A stretch of DNA of 64,000 nt from Clostridiales bacterium (GTDB taxonomy: Bacteria; Bacillota; Clostridia; Saccharofermentanales; Saccharofermentanaceae), in assembly GCA_017551865.1 (NCBI GenBank), contig JAFZKB010000002.1:124001-188000 (forward strand). The letters are read 5' to 3'. The first letter of the stretch is position 1. The number at the start of each line of letters is the position of its first letter. This document shows, one piece after another, positions 34,610 through 43,897 of the stretch. A model generated the notes under the pieces. It searched no databases. It was not told where the DNA came from and saw nothing but the letters and a program-made list of their open reading frames with translations. The position numbers were made by a program, and so were the translations under genes.

Positions 34610-36276
34610 CACTTGAGCGCACGCCCGTATGTGTATTTCCCTGTCTCCCCAACGACCATTTTCCCGTTCTCGTCCGCACTATAAGGGAATACCCAGTAAT
34701 AGTTATACTGAGTAGAGGACGCCTTGGTATCCGTAAAGGTGGTTCCCTTAGTCGTCATACCGATATAGCCGTATTCCTGACCCGGACGGATACCGTAAAC
34801 AAGATATCCTTCCGCGCCGGCGCTTGCGGTCCATGTGAGTTTCACACCGCCCTTGACGGAACTTGCTTTGAGGTTCGTGACTGCCGGGCAGACTCCCTTG
34901 GCGAAAGTGTATTTTGCGCAGTTTCCAGCAATCATACTTCCGTTTGCTCTCTGAATATACGGGAAGACCCAATAGTAGTTATAGTCATCAGCAAGAGCTT
35001 TTTTATCTGTAAATGTCGTCTCTCCTATCACCTTACCGATGTAGGAATAAACGCCGTTCTTTTGCCCGTAGATGAGATAACCACTTGCATTACCTACTGC
35101 TTCCCAGGAGAGCTTTACGGTTTTATACCCGGCAGAAGTGGCGGAAAGACCTGTTAAGTCGGAAGTGAAAAAGATCACTTTCATATTAGAAGAAAAAATA
35201 AAATCACTGTCATAATGAGTCGCTTTAAGATTTTCATAGCAGCGATAATCCGATTTGGAAGAAGCTATGTACTTACCTCTTCTTACAAGTTCGATAAGAT
35301 CCGGACAATGCGAGATATCAATCACGGAGATATTCGAGTTATATATTCTCAAAAGGCGAAGACAGGTATTCTGGCTGATATTCAACTCAGTTACTTTTGT
35401 TTCAGAACAGTCCAGAAGCGCAAGCATAGTGTTTTTGCTTACATCCAGTTTACTGAGTGGGTTATAGGAGATATATAGAAGTACCAGGTTTGTGTTCCTG
35501 CTAAGATCGAGCGAAGTGATACTATTGGACTCTAATTTGAGATATTCAAGTTTTGTATTGTTTCTCAAATTGATAAGAGTGAGCTGATTCCAACGAAGAT
35601 CCAGATCCTTCAACTTGTAGTTTTTGGTGACGTTTATACCGGTAAGCCCGGAACTGGTACAAGACAAGCTCCTCAGATTGGGATTTCCTGTGAGGTTAAG
35701 AGAAGTAAGATTCGGACAATGGTCTAATGATAGCGTTTCCAGTGCCGCATTTTTTGAAAGATCTATACTTTGGAGAAAAGGGCTCTGACAACTCAGATAA
35801 GTAAGTTTAGTATTTGCCCTGACATCTAGGCTGGTAAAAGTATTACCACCGCAGGTAAGCCTCTCCAGCAAGACATTTGAAGTAAGGTTCAAGGTCGGAA
35901 GATTGCAGCCGTAACAATGCAAATCAACCAATTCTTTGTTCTGGCTTACATCTAAATAAGAGAGAGAACTATAACAACAATCCAAATCTCTTAATGAAGT
36001 GAGTTTTTCTATACCTTTTAAGGAAGAAACCCCGCTTATACTAATCTCTGTAATACAGCTGATTTCCGAAGCAGAGAGACTACCGTTATTATCTATGTCG
36101 TAATCTGAAATATAATCACGGAAATCAGCATCCGGGAAATTTGTTTCGTTGATTTCAACCGGCGGATCTTCCGGTGATAAAGCATGCACTGTCCGTGCCG
36201 GACAGAACAACCCTGCCCCGAGACATACAGCTGCGCCAAAAGCAGCAGCAACTGCCAATAGAGATGTTTTTTTCAT
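34609..36276 (-). CDS. Secreted LRR protein with EF-hand-like loop and two FN3-like domains (6)
   Basis: 555 residues: signal peptide about 1-32, NETNFPDADFRDYI, EF-hand-like loop DIDNNGSLSASE, about fourteen LRRs (LTSLNLTGNP, ITSLDLSRNT), two FN3-like domains (about 370-555) ending YTYGRALK. TTGGAGG precedes the ATG. The last 12 codons and the following untranslated bases are identical to those of the gene at 36481 over 77 bp, a sign of recent duplication or gene conversion. Confidence 0.87.
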   Translation of the reverse strand: MKKTSLLAVAAAFGAAVCLGAGLFCPARTVHALSPEDPPVEINETNFPDADFRDYISDYDIDNNGSLSASEISCITEISISGVSSLKGIEKLTSLRDLDCCYSSLSYLDVSQNKELVDLHCYGCNLPTLNLTSNVLLERLTCGGNTFTSLDVRANTKLTYLSCQSPFLQSIDLSKNAALETLSLDHCPNLTSLNLTGNPNLRSLSCTSSGLTGINVTKNYKLKDLDLRWNQLTLINLRNNTKLEYLKLESNSITSLDLSRNTNLVLLYISYNPLSKLDVSKNTMLALLDCSETKVTELNISQNTCLRLLRIYNSNISVIDISHCPDLIELVRRGKYIASSKSDYRCYENLKATHYDSDFIFSSNMKVIFFTSDLTGLSATSAGYKTVKLSWEAVGNASGYLIYGQKNGVYSYIGKVIGETTFTDKKALADDYNYYWVFPYIQRANGSMIAGNCAKYTFAKGVCPAVTNLKASSVKGGVKLTWTASAGAEGYLVYGIRPGQEYGYIGMTTKGTTFTDTKASSTQYNYYWVFPYSADENGKMVVGETGKYTYGRALK

Positions 36277-36359
36277 GTTACTAAACCTCCAAAACCATTG
36301 CTTGATGTTCCACCCCTGTAAACTTCATGTGCCCAAACCCTTCATGAAGATACAATTAA

Positions 36360-36368
36360 AGAATAGCA
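36360..36368 (-). promoter_or_regulatory. Extended -10 promoter of LRR gene 6 (TGCTATTCT type)
   Basis: TG-C-TATTCT on the minus strand, 84 bases before the ATG at 36276. It lies immediately beyond hairpin core copy 2, so the upstream gene's 3' hairpin and this promoter are almost touching. Confidence 0.6.
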
Positions 36369-36370
36369 TA

Positions 36371-36445
36371 AAGAAACCTCTCAGGCGACGAGTTTTGCGT
36401 AAGCAAACTGTATGAGTCGCAAGAGAGGTATTCTTTTTTGCTTTT
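36371..36445. repeat. Hairpin core copy 2, in the 3' region of the solute-binding/FN3 gene 2
   Basis: The same core as at 34494 with CCTCTC/GAGAGG, GCGAC/GTCGC and GTTTTGC/GCAAAC stems. The right outer arm GCGATTAGGTGAGCGAT is present next to the stop, but the left outer arm is missing; the promoter of LRR gene 6 lies there instead. Confidence 0.78.
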
Positions 36446-36480
36446 TACTTATTGATCAGACGTAGCGATTAGGTGAGCGA

Positions 36481-38466
36481 TCACTTGAGCGCACGCCCGT
36501 ATGTGTATTTCCCTGTAAGGCCCACGATCATATTTCCATTGGCACCCTTGTAATAAGGATATACCCAGTAGTAATTGAAGACAGTAGAAGAGGCTGTCTT
36601 ATCCGTGAAAGTCGTGCCCCTGGTGGTCATTCCGATGTACTTGTAAGACTGCCCGTTTACGATTCCGTATACGAGATAGCCTTCTGCTCCTGCCGAGGCC
36701 GTCCATGTCAGCTTGACACCGCCTTTTACAGAAGCCGCTTTAAGATCTGTTACTGCCGGACAAACACCCTTGGCAAAGACATATTTTGTACAGCCGCCTG
36801 CTGCCATTTTTCCATTGCCTGATTTCTTATATGGGAATACCCAGTAGTAGTTATAATCGCCATCGAGCGCTTTCGTGTCAGTGAATGTCGTTCCCAACGT
36901 GGTCATACCGACATAAGCATAACTCTTGTTCTTCTGAGCGTAGACGAGATATCCGTCTGCATTTTCACTTGCTGTCCATGTTAGTTTGACTCTGTTCTTT
37001 CCTGCAGATGCGGCACGAAGATCAGTGACGGCTTTAGGAGCGAACTCCGAAAGGCTGATCGATTTGGTATTTATTCCGAATTCCTCGGCAAATCCCATAA
37101 ACTCCGTGATCGCATCAAATTTAGTCATATCGTTAAAGGCGTAGGCTCTGGCCATGTCCACCCAATTCCATCCGAGATCATCATCATAGACACTTGTCGC
37201 TTTAGCGGTTGTCGAAGTAGTGGCTTTAGCAAAAACAGGTGCCGGGTTCTGGCCGTTGAGGAAATCAAGAGAGGTATCGACTCTGTTCATGACGGTCGCA
37301 GAAGCTACCGAGTCAATTCCTCCGCCGGTAATATCCGAACCGGAGGCCCAATAGTACTGGAAACCGGTATCCGAGCAATCCAGAGTGATCCACTCGAAGA
37401 AGGCGGAAAGGAATTCTTTTTTATCTTTGTCCTTTACGGCCTCTTTGTTTGCAAAAAGCCAGGAGCCGCCCCACCAGAAATTCACAGGAGAATCGCAGAC
37501 ACGCCAGTCTCCGAATGCGGGAGTACCTTCGCAATTCGGTGCCATACTGTAATTGATCAGCCAGGCAGGTCCAAAGAAACAGAAGACGCTTCGCGGATTT
37601 CCATCGGGGTCATGTCCGACGCCGGCCATGTCGTCAAACCAATCTGTAGACCAGGCATCCGTATTATTCGTCCAGTCTTTTTCGATCATCTGTTTGCATA
37701 GATCGAGGAACATCATTCTCTGCGGGTCGATCTGCAGTTTGTTATTTACGACCCATGGCGTGGAAGAGCCCTTTTCACAGACATTCCACAGATCCTGGAT
37801 CGAGGAGACAGCGGCATAGCCTTTGCCGCGCAATTTCGTGCAGGCAGAAAGAAAATCATCCCATTTCTGTGTGCCGCCACCAACGATCTTCTCGATCGAT
37901 GCGGGATCAGAGGTCCCGAAGACATCTTCTGCGATAGTGGCACGATAGATCATGGCACCACCTGTACTCTGATAGCAAAGAGCCACGATCTCATCATTTG
38001 TATTCGTTCCGATATCGATCGTGTACTGGGCAAGAGCAGCTGCGTCGATCTTGTCCGCCAGATCATCGATAAAGGAAGAATAAGGTGCCGCATATTGCGA
38101 GAAATCCCCTTTGGAATAAGCAGTGGCATATCCCGATTCTGCAAAATAGAAGTCAGGAGCAGTGCTTCCTCCAGCGGAAAGGTCATCATTCAATTTCGAT
38201 ACATATCTTCCCTCGTCGTTTGCGAGGATCGTGCCGGTAAACTTGTATTTTGAGGCAAAATCCGGATGTGTATTGAGAAAATAGTTGAGAATATCTGCGC
38301 CTTCCTGGAGCATGGCGGAGAACTTGATCTCAATATCTCCGGATCCATAGGAGACGTTCGTAATATATTGGTCGAAATCATCAGCCTTTACAATTTTCCC
38401 GGCCGGTACGACCATGGAAAAGAGAAGGCAGCACGTCAAAGCCAAAGCAAACAATTTTACTTTCAT
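36481..38466 (-). CDS. Secreted solute-binding domain protein with two C-terminal FN3-like domains (2)
   Basis: 661 residues with the same plan as the gene at 23181: signal peptide about 1-28 without a lipobox, a family-1 solute-binding fold (APDFYFAESGY, APYSSFIDDL, FWWGGSWLFANK) to about 470, then two FN3-like domains ending YTYGRALK. TTAGGAGGG precedes the ATG. Its C-terminus matches the neighbouring LRR proteins better than the other solute-binding copy, so C-terminal ends appear to be exchanged among neighbours. No permease is adjacent. Confidence 0.86.
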   Translation of the reverse strand: MKVKLFALALTCCLLFSMVVPAGKIVKADDFDQYITNVSYGSGDIEIKFSAMLQEGADILNYFLNTHPDFASKYKFTGTILANDEGRYVSKLNDDLSAGGSTAPDFYFAESGYATAYSKGDFSQYAAPYSSFIDDLADKIDAAALAQYTIDIGTNTNDEIVALCYQSTGGAMIYRATIAEDVFGTSDPASIEKIVGGGTQKWDDFLSACTKLRGKGYAAVSSIQDLWNVCEKGSSTPWVVNNKLQIDPQRMMFLDLCKQMIEKDWTNNTDAWSTDWFDDMAGVGHDPDGNPRSVFCFFGPAWLINYSMAPNCEGTPAFGDWRVCDSPVNFWWGGSWLFANKEAVKDKDKKEFLSAFFEWITLDCSDTGFQYYWASGSDITGGGIDSVASATVMNRVDTSLDFLNGQNPAPVFAKATTSTTAKATSVYDDDLGWNWVDMARAYAFNDMTKFDAITEFMGFAEEFGINTKSISLSEFAPKAVTDLRAASAGKNRVKLTWTASENADGYLVYAQKNKSYAYVGMTTLGTTFTDTKALDGDYNYYWVFPYKKSGNGKMAAGGCTKYVFAKGVCPAVTDLKAASVKGGVKLTWTASAGAEGYLVYGIVNGQSYKYIGMTTRGTTFTDKTASSTVFNYYWVYPYYKGANGNMIVGLTGKYTYGRALK

Positions 38467-38491
38467 AAAACCTATCCCTCCTAACTAATAT

Positions 38492-38511
38492 AAAAGTATG
38501 TTGATACTTTT
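38492..38511. promoter_or_regulatory. Perfect palindrome upstream of the solute-binding/FN3 gene 2
   Basis: AAAAGTAT-GTTG-ATACTTTT, 8-bp perfect arms, 25-45 bases before the ATG. TATATT on the minus strand lies beside it as a possible -10, so the palindrome could be an operator, or a leader hairpin. Confidence 0.5.
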
Positions 38512-38652
38512 CATATTAACATCGGAGAAACAACAAAGCAAAAGAAAAACTGCCCGAAATAGAAGAAGTTTACAAAAACTCCACAAATTGTTTAATCTCT
38601 CGAAAAGAAAGCAAAAAGAAATCCCGCCAGCGCCCCCCCAAGAGAGCAGCTC

Positions 38653-40210
<1,558 letters not shown>

Positions 40211-40239
40211 TCACCCAGACTTCTGGCTCAACATTTGTC

Positions 40240-40268
40240 ATTATACAACCCCTAAAGTCATTTGCAAA
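40240..40268 (-). promoter_or_regulatory. Promoter of gdhA
   Basis: On the minus strand TTTGCA, 17 bp, TATAAT at 40240-40245. The transcript would have a leader of about 100 bases. Confidence 0.65.
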
Positions 40269-40507
40269 TAGAAAAGAACGTGTTTTTGCAAGAAGAATAA
40301 AAAACGTTGCAAAAAACAGCATGTTTTTTAACGCGGGAGATCTCGGAAAAGATACGGATATTTGTCGGAATATGCTGATAAATACGATATCGACGGCGGA
40401 CTGCGGCAAAAATGGCATTATGAAACTTGAAGCCTCGAATGTTGCAAAATGGGTCTTTTCGAGATGAAAAAACCCGGAAGGGGCGCTGTAAGGTTTTCTG
40501 AATTAAT
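40262..40507. other. Non-coding gap between gdhA and the Ig-like lipoprotein gene
   Basis: Part of the 424-base divergent gap 40136-40559. TTGCAA-type hexamers recur near 40262, 40288 and 40309, and an imperfect stem of about 11 bp (CGTT-GC-AAAAAAC / GTTTTTT-AACG) lies near 40306-40335. Nothing here is a recognised riboswitch or gene. The repeated motif could be a regulator site for gdhA. Confidence 0.35.
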
Positions 40508-40536
40508 TTGTTTATAAGGATGAAAGATGCTATAAA
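40508..40536 (+). promoter_or_regulatory. Promoter of the Ig-like lipoprotein gene
   Basis: TTGTTT at 40508-40513, 17 bp, TATAAA at 40531-40536, with TG one base before the -10 (TG-C-TATAAA), an extended -10. Confidence 0.7.
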
Positions 40537-40559
40537 GTAAGAGAAAGGTGGCATGGGAA

Positions 40560-41543
40560 ATGGGTATTAAAAACAGGTTATTGGCGATTGGAATTTCCGC
40601 AAGTCTTCTTATCAGCATCCCGGCGATTCCCGGATGTGCGAAAAAATCGGGGGCGAAAAGCGTGGGAAAACACGATACTTTGGAAGTGATATCCAAACTG
40701 AAAGAAAAAACAGAGGACGAGAAGTACCATCTTCAGGGAGAGATACAGTTTCTCGATGGAGAAAACTGCCTCATAAACTCTTTTCATGAAGAAATGAGAG
40801 AGCTCGTCAATGCGTTATGCGATGCGGACATGAAGTATGTGGATGACTGGGATCCGTCCAAGATCGAATATCCGGTCTACGAATTTTACCTTCAGGCTTT
40901 GGATTCAACTGTAGAAGATTATTCGCAGATGACAGAAGAAGAAATTAAAAATGTGCATTTCGAGTGGAATGCCTTCTGGTCGAACGGATACCTGATCACA
41001 TGGACCGGAGACGTCCTCACGTGTAATATCGATATGCCGAAGATCAGCAAAAGCTTTGGTGAATTCTTCGAAAGTAAGTATGCAAGAGAAATGATGTTCG
41101 TATACTCTCGTGTAAATGCGTATTGGAACGGGAAGTGGAATCCGGAGAACATGATGACACTGGATGACTACTTAAAGAAAAGATATACGGAGAATGACTG
41201 GAATATCCGGGAGGCGCAGGGATGGAGTGCGAAGTTTAAATCCCTGGATGAAAAGAAGCTCACGGTCACGATCACGAATGAATCTGTTTCTGAACTTACA
41301 TATGGCAACGGTGGCGCGCATATTGTTAAGAAGATCAACGGAACCTGGTATTACGTTCCCGCAGATCCGACGATTGCGCATATGGCCTATACCGCTCTCG
41401 GGTATATTCTTCCTGAAGGGCAAAGCGTTGATCTGCCATTGACATATGCACCACTTCCGGAAGGAGACTACGCGGTACTGGTTGATCTTGGCACAGAGGG
41501 GCAGGGTCAATTCGAGTATGCGCTGGCCAAATTTTCCGTCTGA
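40560..41543 (+). CDS. Lipoprotein with C-terminal bacterial Ig-like domain (Big_14-like)
   Basis: 327 residues from MGIKNRLLAI; AGAAAGGTGG lies ten bases upstream, and an earlier in-frame GTG at 40548 overlaps that site. The signal peptide ends in a lipobox IPGC (Cys about 25) and KKSG. The middle (about 50-215) is unrecognised, with many Trp and Tyr. Residues about 225-325 match the Ig-like domain found in Clostridia lipoproteins: LTVTITNES, the INGTWYYVP segment, LPEGQSVDLPL and LPEGDYAVLVDL. It ends tail to tail with the 4Fe-4S gene 17 bases away. Function unknown. Confidence 0.8.
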   Translation: MGIKNRLLAIGISASLLISIPAIPGCAKKSGAKSVGKHDTLEVISKLKEKTEDEKYHLQGEIQFLDGENCLINSFHEEMRELVNALCDADMKYVDDWDPSKIEYPVYEFYLQALDSTVEDYSQMTEEEIKNVHFEWNAFWSNGYLITWTGDVLTCNIDMPKISKSFGEFFESKYAREMMFVYSRVNAYWNGKWNPENMMTLDDYLKKRYTENDWNIREAQGWSAKFKSLDEKKLTVTITNESVSELTYGNGGAHIVKKINGTWYYVPADPTIAHMAYTALGYILPEGQSVDLPLTYAPLPEGDYAVLVDLGTEGQGQFEYALAKFSV

Positions 41544-41560
41544 TTACATTCGGTACAGTT

Positions 41561-42448
41561 TTACTTTTCTTTCACGCCGATATGGAGTGCTTTCTGCGGG
41601 CAGGCGCGGACGCAGTCGCCGCAGCGGATACACTCCATGCTGTTGGGCTTTTTGCTCGGATCGATATTCATTTTGCAGGCATTTGCGCAGGCGCTGCAGT
41701 GGACACATTTTTCTTCGTTTAAGTGCATACGGACCAGGGCGACGCGGTTAAAGAGACCGTAGAAAGCGCCTAAGGGGCAGAGGTACTTGCAGAAGGGGCG
41801 GTACACGATAAGTCCCGAAACGACGACGATCAGAAGGACGATCAGCTTCCAGCTGAAAAGCCAGCCGAACTGCGAACGGATCACCGGCTGGGTGATATAG
41901 GAGATGATGCCGGCGATCGTGCCGGAGGGGCAGACGTATTTACAGAATGCGGGTGTCAGCTTGAGGCTTATGGGCAGAAGGATAACGAGAATCAGAAGCA
42001 CTGCGAACTTCAGATAGCGCAGGATCCTGTCGGCCTTGAAGCGGTTCTTCTTATAAAATGGAATGAGATAGAGAAGATCCTGGATGAATCCGAAGGGGCA
42101 GAGGAAGCCGCATACGATTCGTCCGAGAAGAGCGCCGAAGAAAATGAGAAGGCCCAGCACATAGTAAGGGAAGCGGAACGTAAGGCCGCTCAGGAAATTC
42201 TGCAGAGATCCGACCGGACAGGCGCCGACAGCGCCGGGGCAGGAATAGCAGTTTAAGCCCGGGACGCAGACCTTCTTTACTTTTCCGGTATAGATCTTCC
42301 CGGTGAAAAAGCCCTTGAAGTTCGCGTTCTGGATGAGCGTGGCGACCGCCTGGATCCCATAACGGGCAGCAGCACCATGGCTTCGGCGCGCGCGTGGAGA
42401 ACGGCTTCCCTGATCATTGAAGTCGTGCTTTTCCGAAACGCTGGTCAT
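41561..42448 (-). CDS. Membrane 4Fe-4S ferredoxin-like protein (NapH/YccM type)
   Basis: 295 residues from the ATG (302 if the TTG at 42469 is used, which has GGAG about ten bases upstream). Order: an N-terminal Cys cluster (CVPGLNCYSCPG, GACPVG), about five membrane helices with paired FLCPFG and YLCPLG motifs, and two C-terminal 4Fe-4S motifs (CVHCSACANACKMNIDP and CIRCGDCVRACPQKA). The family passes electrons across or along the membrane to redox enzymes. Here it ends a run of two TlpA-like proteins and a CXXC peptide, so it may feed extracytoplasmic thiol reduction; that link is inference. Confidence 0.88.
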   Translation of the reverse strand: MTSVSEKHDFNDQGSRSPRARRSHGAAARYGIQAVATLIQNANFKGFFTGKIYTGKVKKVCVPGLNCYSCPGAVGACPVGSLQNFLSGLTFRFPYYVLGLLIFFGALLGRIVCGFLCPFGFIQDLLYLIPFYKKNRFKADRILRYLKFAVLLILVILLPISLKLTPAFCKYVCPSGTIAGIISYITQPVIRSQFGWLFSWKLIVLLIVVVSGLIVYRPFCKYLCPLGAFYGLFNRVALVRMHLNEEKCVHCSACANACKMNIDPSKKPNSMECIRCGDCVRACPQKALHIGVKEK

Positions 42449-42461
42449 TTTAGAAATGTCT

Positions 42462-42617
42462 TTATCCAATGCCGATACACTCCATGCAGATGCGGACCGC
42501 CTTATTGAAGACGGACTTGGCCTGACCGGAGGAGATCCCGAAGACGATCAGTCCGGCGCCCAAAAGCAGCAGAAGAACGGCTGCGATATTCTTTTTGATC
42601 AGAAAATGCTTCTCCAT
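42462..42617 (-). CDS. CD1871A-family CXXC peptide (51 residues)
   Basis: A small membrane peptide. One hydrophobic helix (about 10-28) is followed by a tail ending ICMECIGIG, the hallmark of the CD1871A family of Clostridia, in which the CxxC sits near the C-terminus. It lies between a TlpA-like gene and the 4Fe-4S protein gene, the usual setting for this family. No strong ribosome site is visible, and the start is 25 bases after the previous stop, so translation may be coupled. The biochemical role is not known. Confidence 0.85.
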   Translation of the reverse strand: MEKHFLIKKNIAAVLLLLLGAGLIVFGISSGQAKSVFNKAVRICMECIGIG

Positions 42618-42642
42618 AAAGGCTTTTACGAAAGAAGTGAGC

Positions 42643-43152
42643 TTACAGAAGATCGCTGACTATCGAACCCCAGTCAGTAAATGAGCGGGCGCCTGTAAGA
42701 GAAGTACCGCCTTTGACCTTCATGACCTGACCTTTCTGGTCGACGAAGATCGTTGTCGGGACATATCCTGTCTGGAACTGATCAAAGGTATCGCAGTAAT
42801 CGGCGATGGGATACGTCGTTCCGGCGGATTGCACGATTGATTTAACACTGCTCAGCATGTCCGTGGAAGAGTAGATCCCGATGATGTAGAATCCGTCGTC
42901 TTTATACGCCTGATAAAGGAGCTCGAGATCCGGCATCTCATGTACGCAGGGACTGCACCAGGGTTCCCAGAAGTTGATCATGGTGACTTTGTGCTCGGCA
43001 AAAACACTCTCCGTGATTATATTCCCGCTCAAGTCAGTGACAGAGAAAGAGAACTGCGGATAGGTCTTTTCATTCAGAGCCCAGAGCGGAATGCATCCGG
43101 GAAGCGAAAGAGCCAGGATCAAAACGATGATTGCGGTAAATATCTTTTTCAT
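42643..43152 (-). CDS. TlpA-like thiol-disulfide lipoprotein (1)
   Basis: 169 residues. The signal peptide ends in a lipobox LPGC (Cys about 20). A thioredoxin fold follows, with active site WCSPC (about 70-74), FWEPW before it and the cis-Pro segment GYVPTTIFVDQ. It probably reduces disulfides or cytochrome-type substrates outside the membrane. It is a paralog of the next gene, with the same AEHxVTMINFWEPWC and FDQFQTGYVPT segments but lacking the long linker. Confidence 0.9.
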   Translation of the reverse strand: MKKIFTAIIVLILALSLPGCIPLWALNEKTYPQFSFSVTDLSGNIITESVFAEHKVTMINFWEPWCSPCVHEMPDLELLYQAYKDDGFYIIGIYSSTDMLSSVKSIVQSAGTTYPIADYCDTFDQFQTGYVPTTIFVDQKGQVMKVKGGTSLTGARSFTDWGSIVSDLL

Positions 43153-43183
43153 AAATATGCCCCTCCAAAGCGCATTTAAAAAA

Positions 43184-43897
43184 TCACTTCAAGTATTTTG
43201 TGACGATAGCGGCCCAGTCATCATAAGATGCGGAGCCGACGACGACATTGTCCCCGTAGCCGTTGCTCTCCGGGATTATGTGTCCGTTCTGGTCGACGAA
43301 AATGGTCGTCGGTACATAACCGGTCTGGAACTGGTCGAAGACCGAGTCGTAGATCAGGATCGGATAGGTGATCTTCGCGTCGCTTAGGACTTTGTTGACA
43401 TCGTCGAGTGTATCTGTCGAGGAGAACACCCCGATGATCAGAAGTCCCTTGTCCTTATAGTCTTCGTAGAGCTTTTCGAGCTCCGGCATCTCGGCGACGC
43501 AGGGGCCGCACCAGGGCTCCCAGAAATTGATCATGGTGACCTGGTGTTCAGCGAAAATGCTCTCGTCGTAGGCATTCCCGGCCATATCGTAGATGGTGAA
43601 GGTGAAGTCCGGCGAAAAGTCTGCGGGCGCTGTAGCCGCGGTGCTGTCCGAAGCCTGGGTGTCCTTTTCACTTTCGTCTGCCGTAGTGGTCGGCGTCGTA
43701 TCCGAGGGCGCATCCGTTGTGAGCGAAAGATCGGTCTCGTCATCTACATAAGAGTCTAAAGCACTGGAAATCTTATCGATGTCATCCTCTAAGTTTTTCC
43801 GTACTTTTTCTTTTCCTTCTTCGATCTTCTCGGAAGAGCAGGCAACCAGAGCGACCGACATCGCTACAGCCAGAATAGGTATCAGTTTCTTCTTCAT
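43184..43897 (-). CDS. TlpA-like thiol-disulfide lipoprotein (2) with acidic linker
   Basis: 237 residues. The signal peptide has a lipobox-like LVAC (Cys about 20). An acidic, Thr/Ser/Asp-rich linker (about 25-95) follows, then a thioredoxin fold with active site WCGPC (about 133-137) and GYVPTTIFVDQ. The linker could hold the domain away from the membrane. The start follows the nspC stop with no gap, so it is part of the nspC transcript and is probably translationally coupled to it. Confidence 0.9.
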   Translation of the reverse strand: MKKKLIPILAVAMSVALVACSSEKIEEGKEKVRKNLEDDIDKISSALDSYVDDETDLSLTTDAPSDTTPTTTADESEKDTQASDSTAATAPADFSPDFTFTIYDMAGNAYDESIFAEHQVTMINFWEPWCGPCVAEMPELEKLYEDYKDKGLLIIGVFSSTDTLDDVNKVLSDAKITYPILIYDSVFDQFQTGYVPTTIFVDQNGHIIPESNGYGDNVVVGSASYDDWAAIVTKYLK

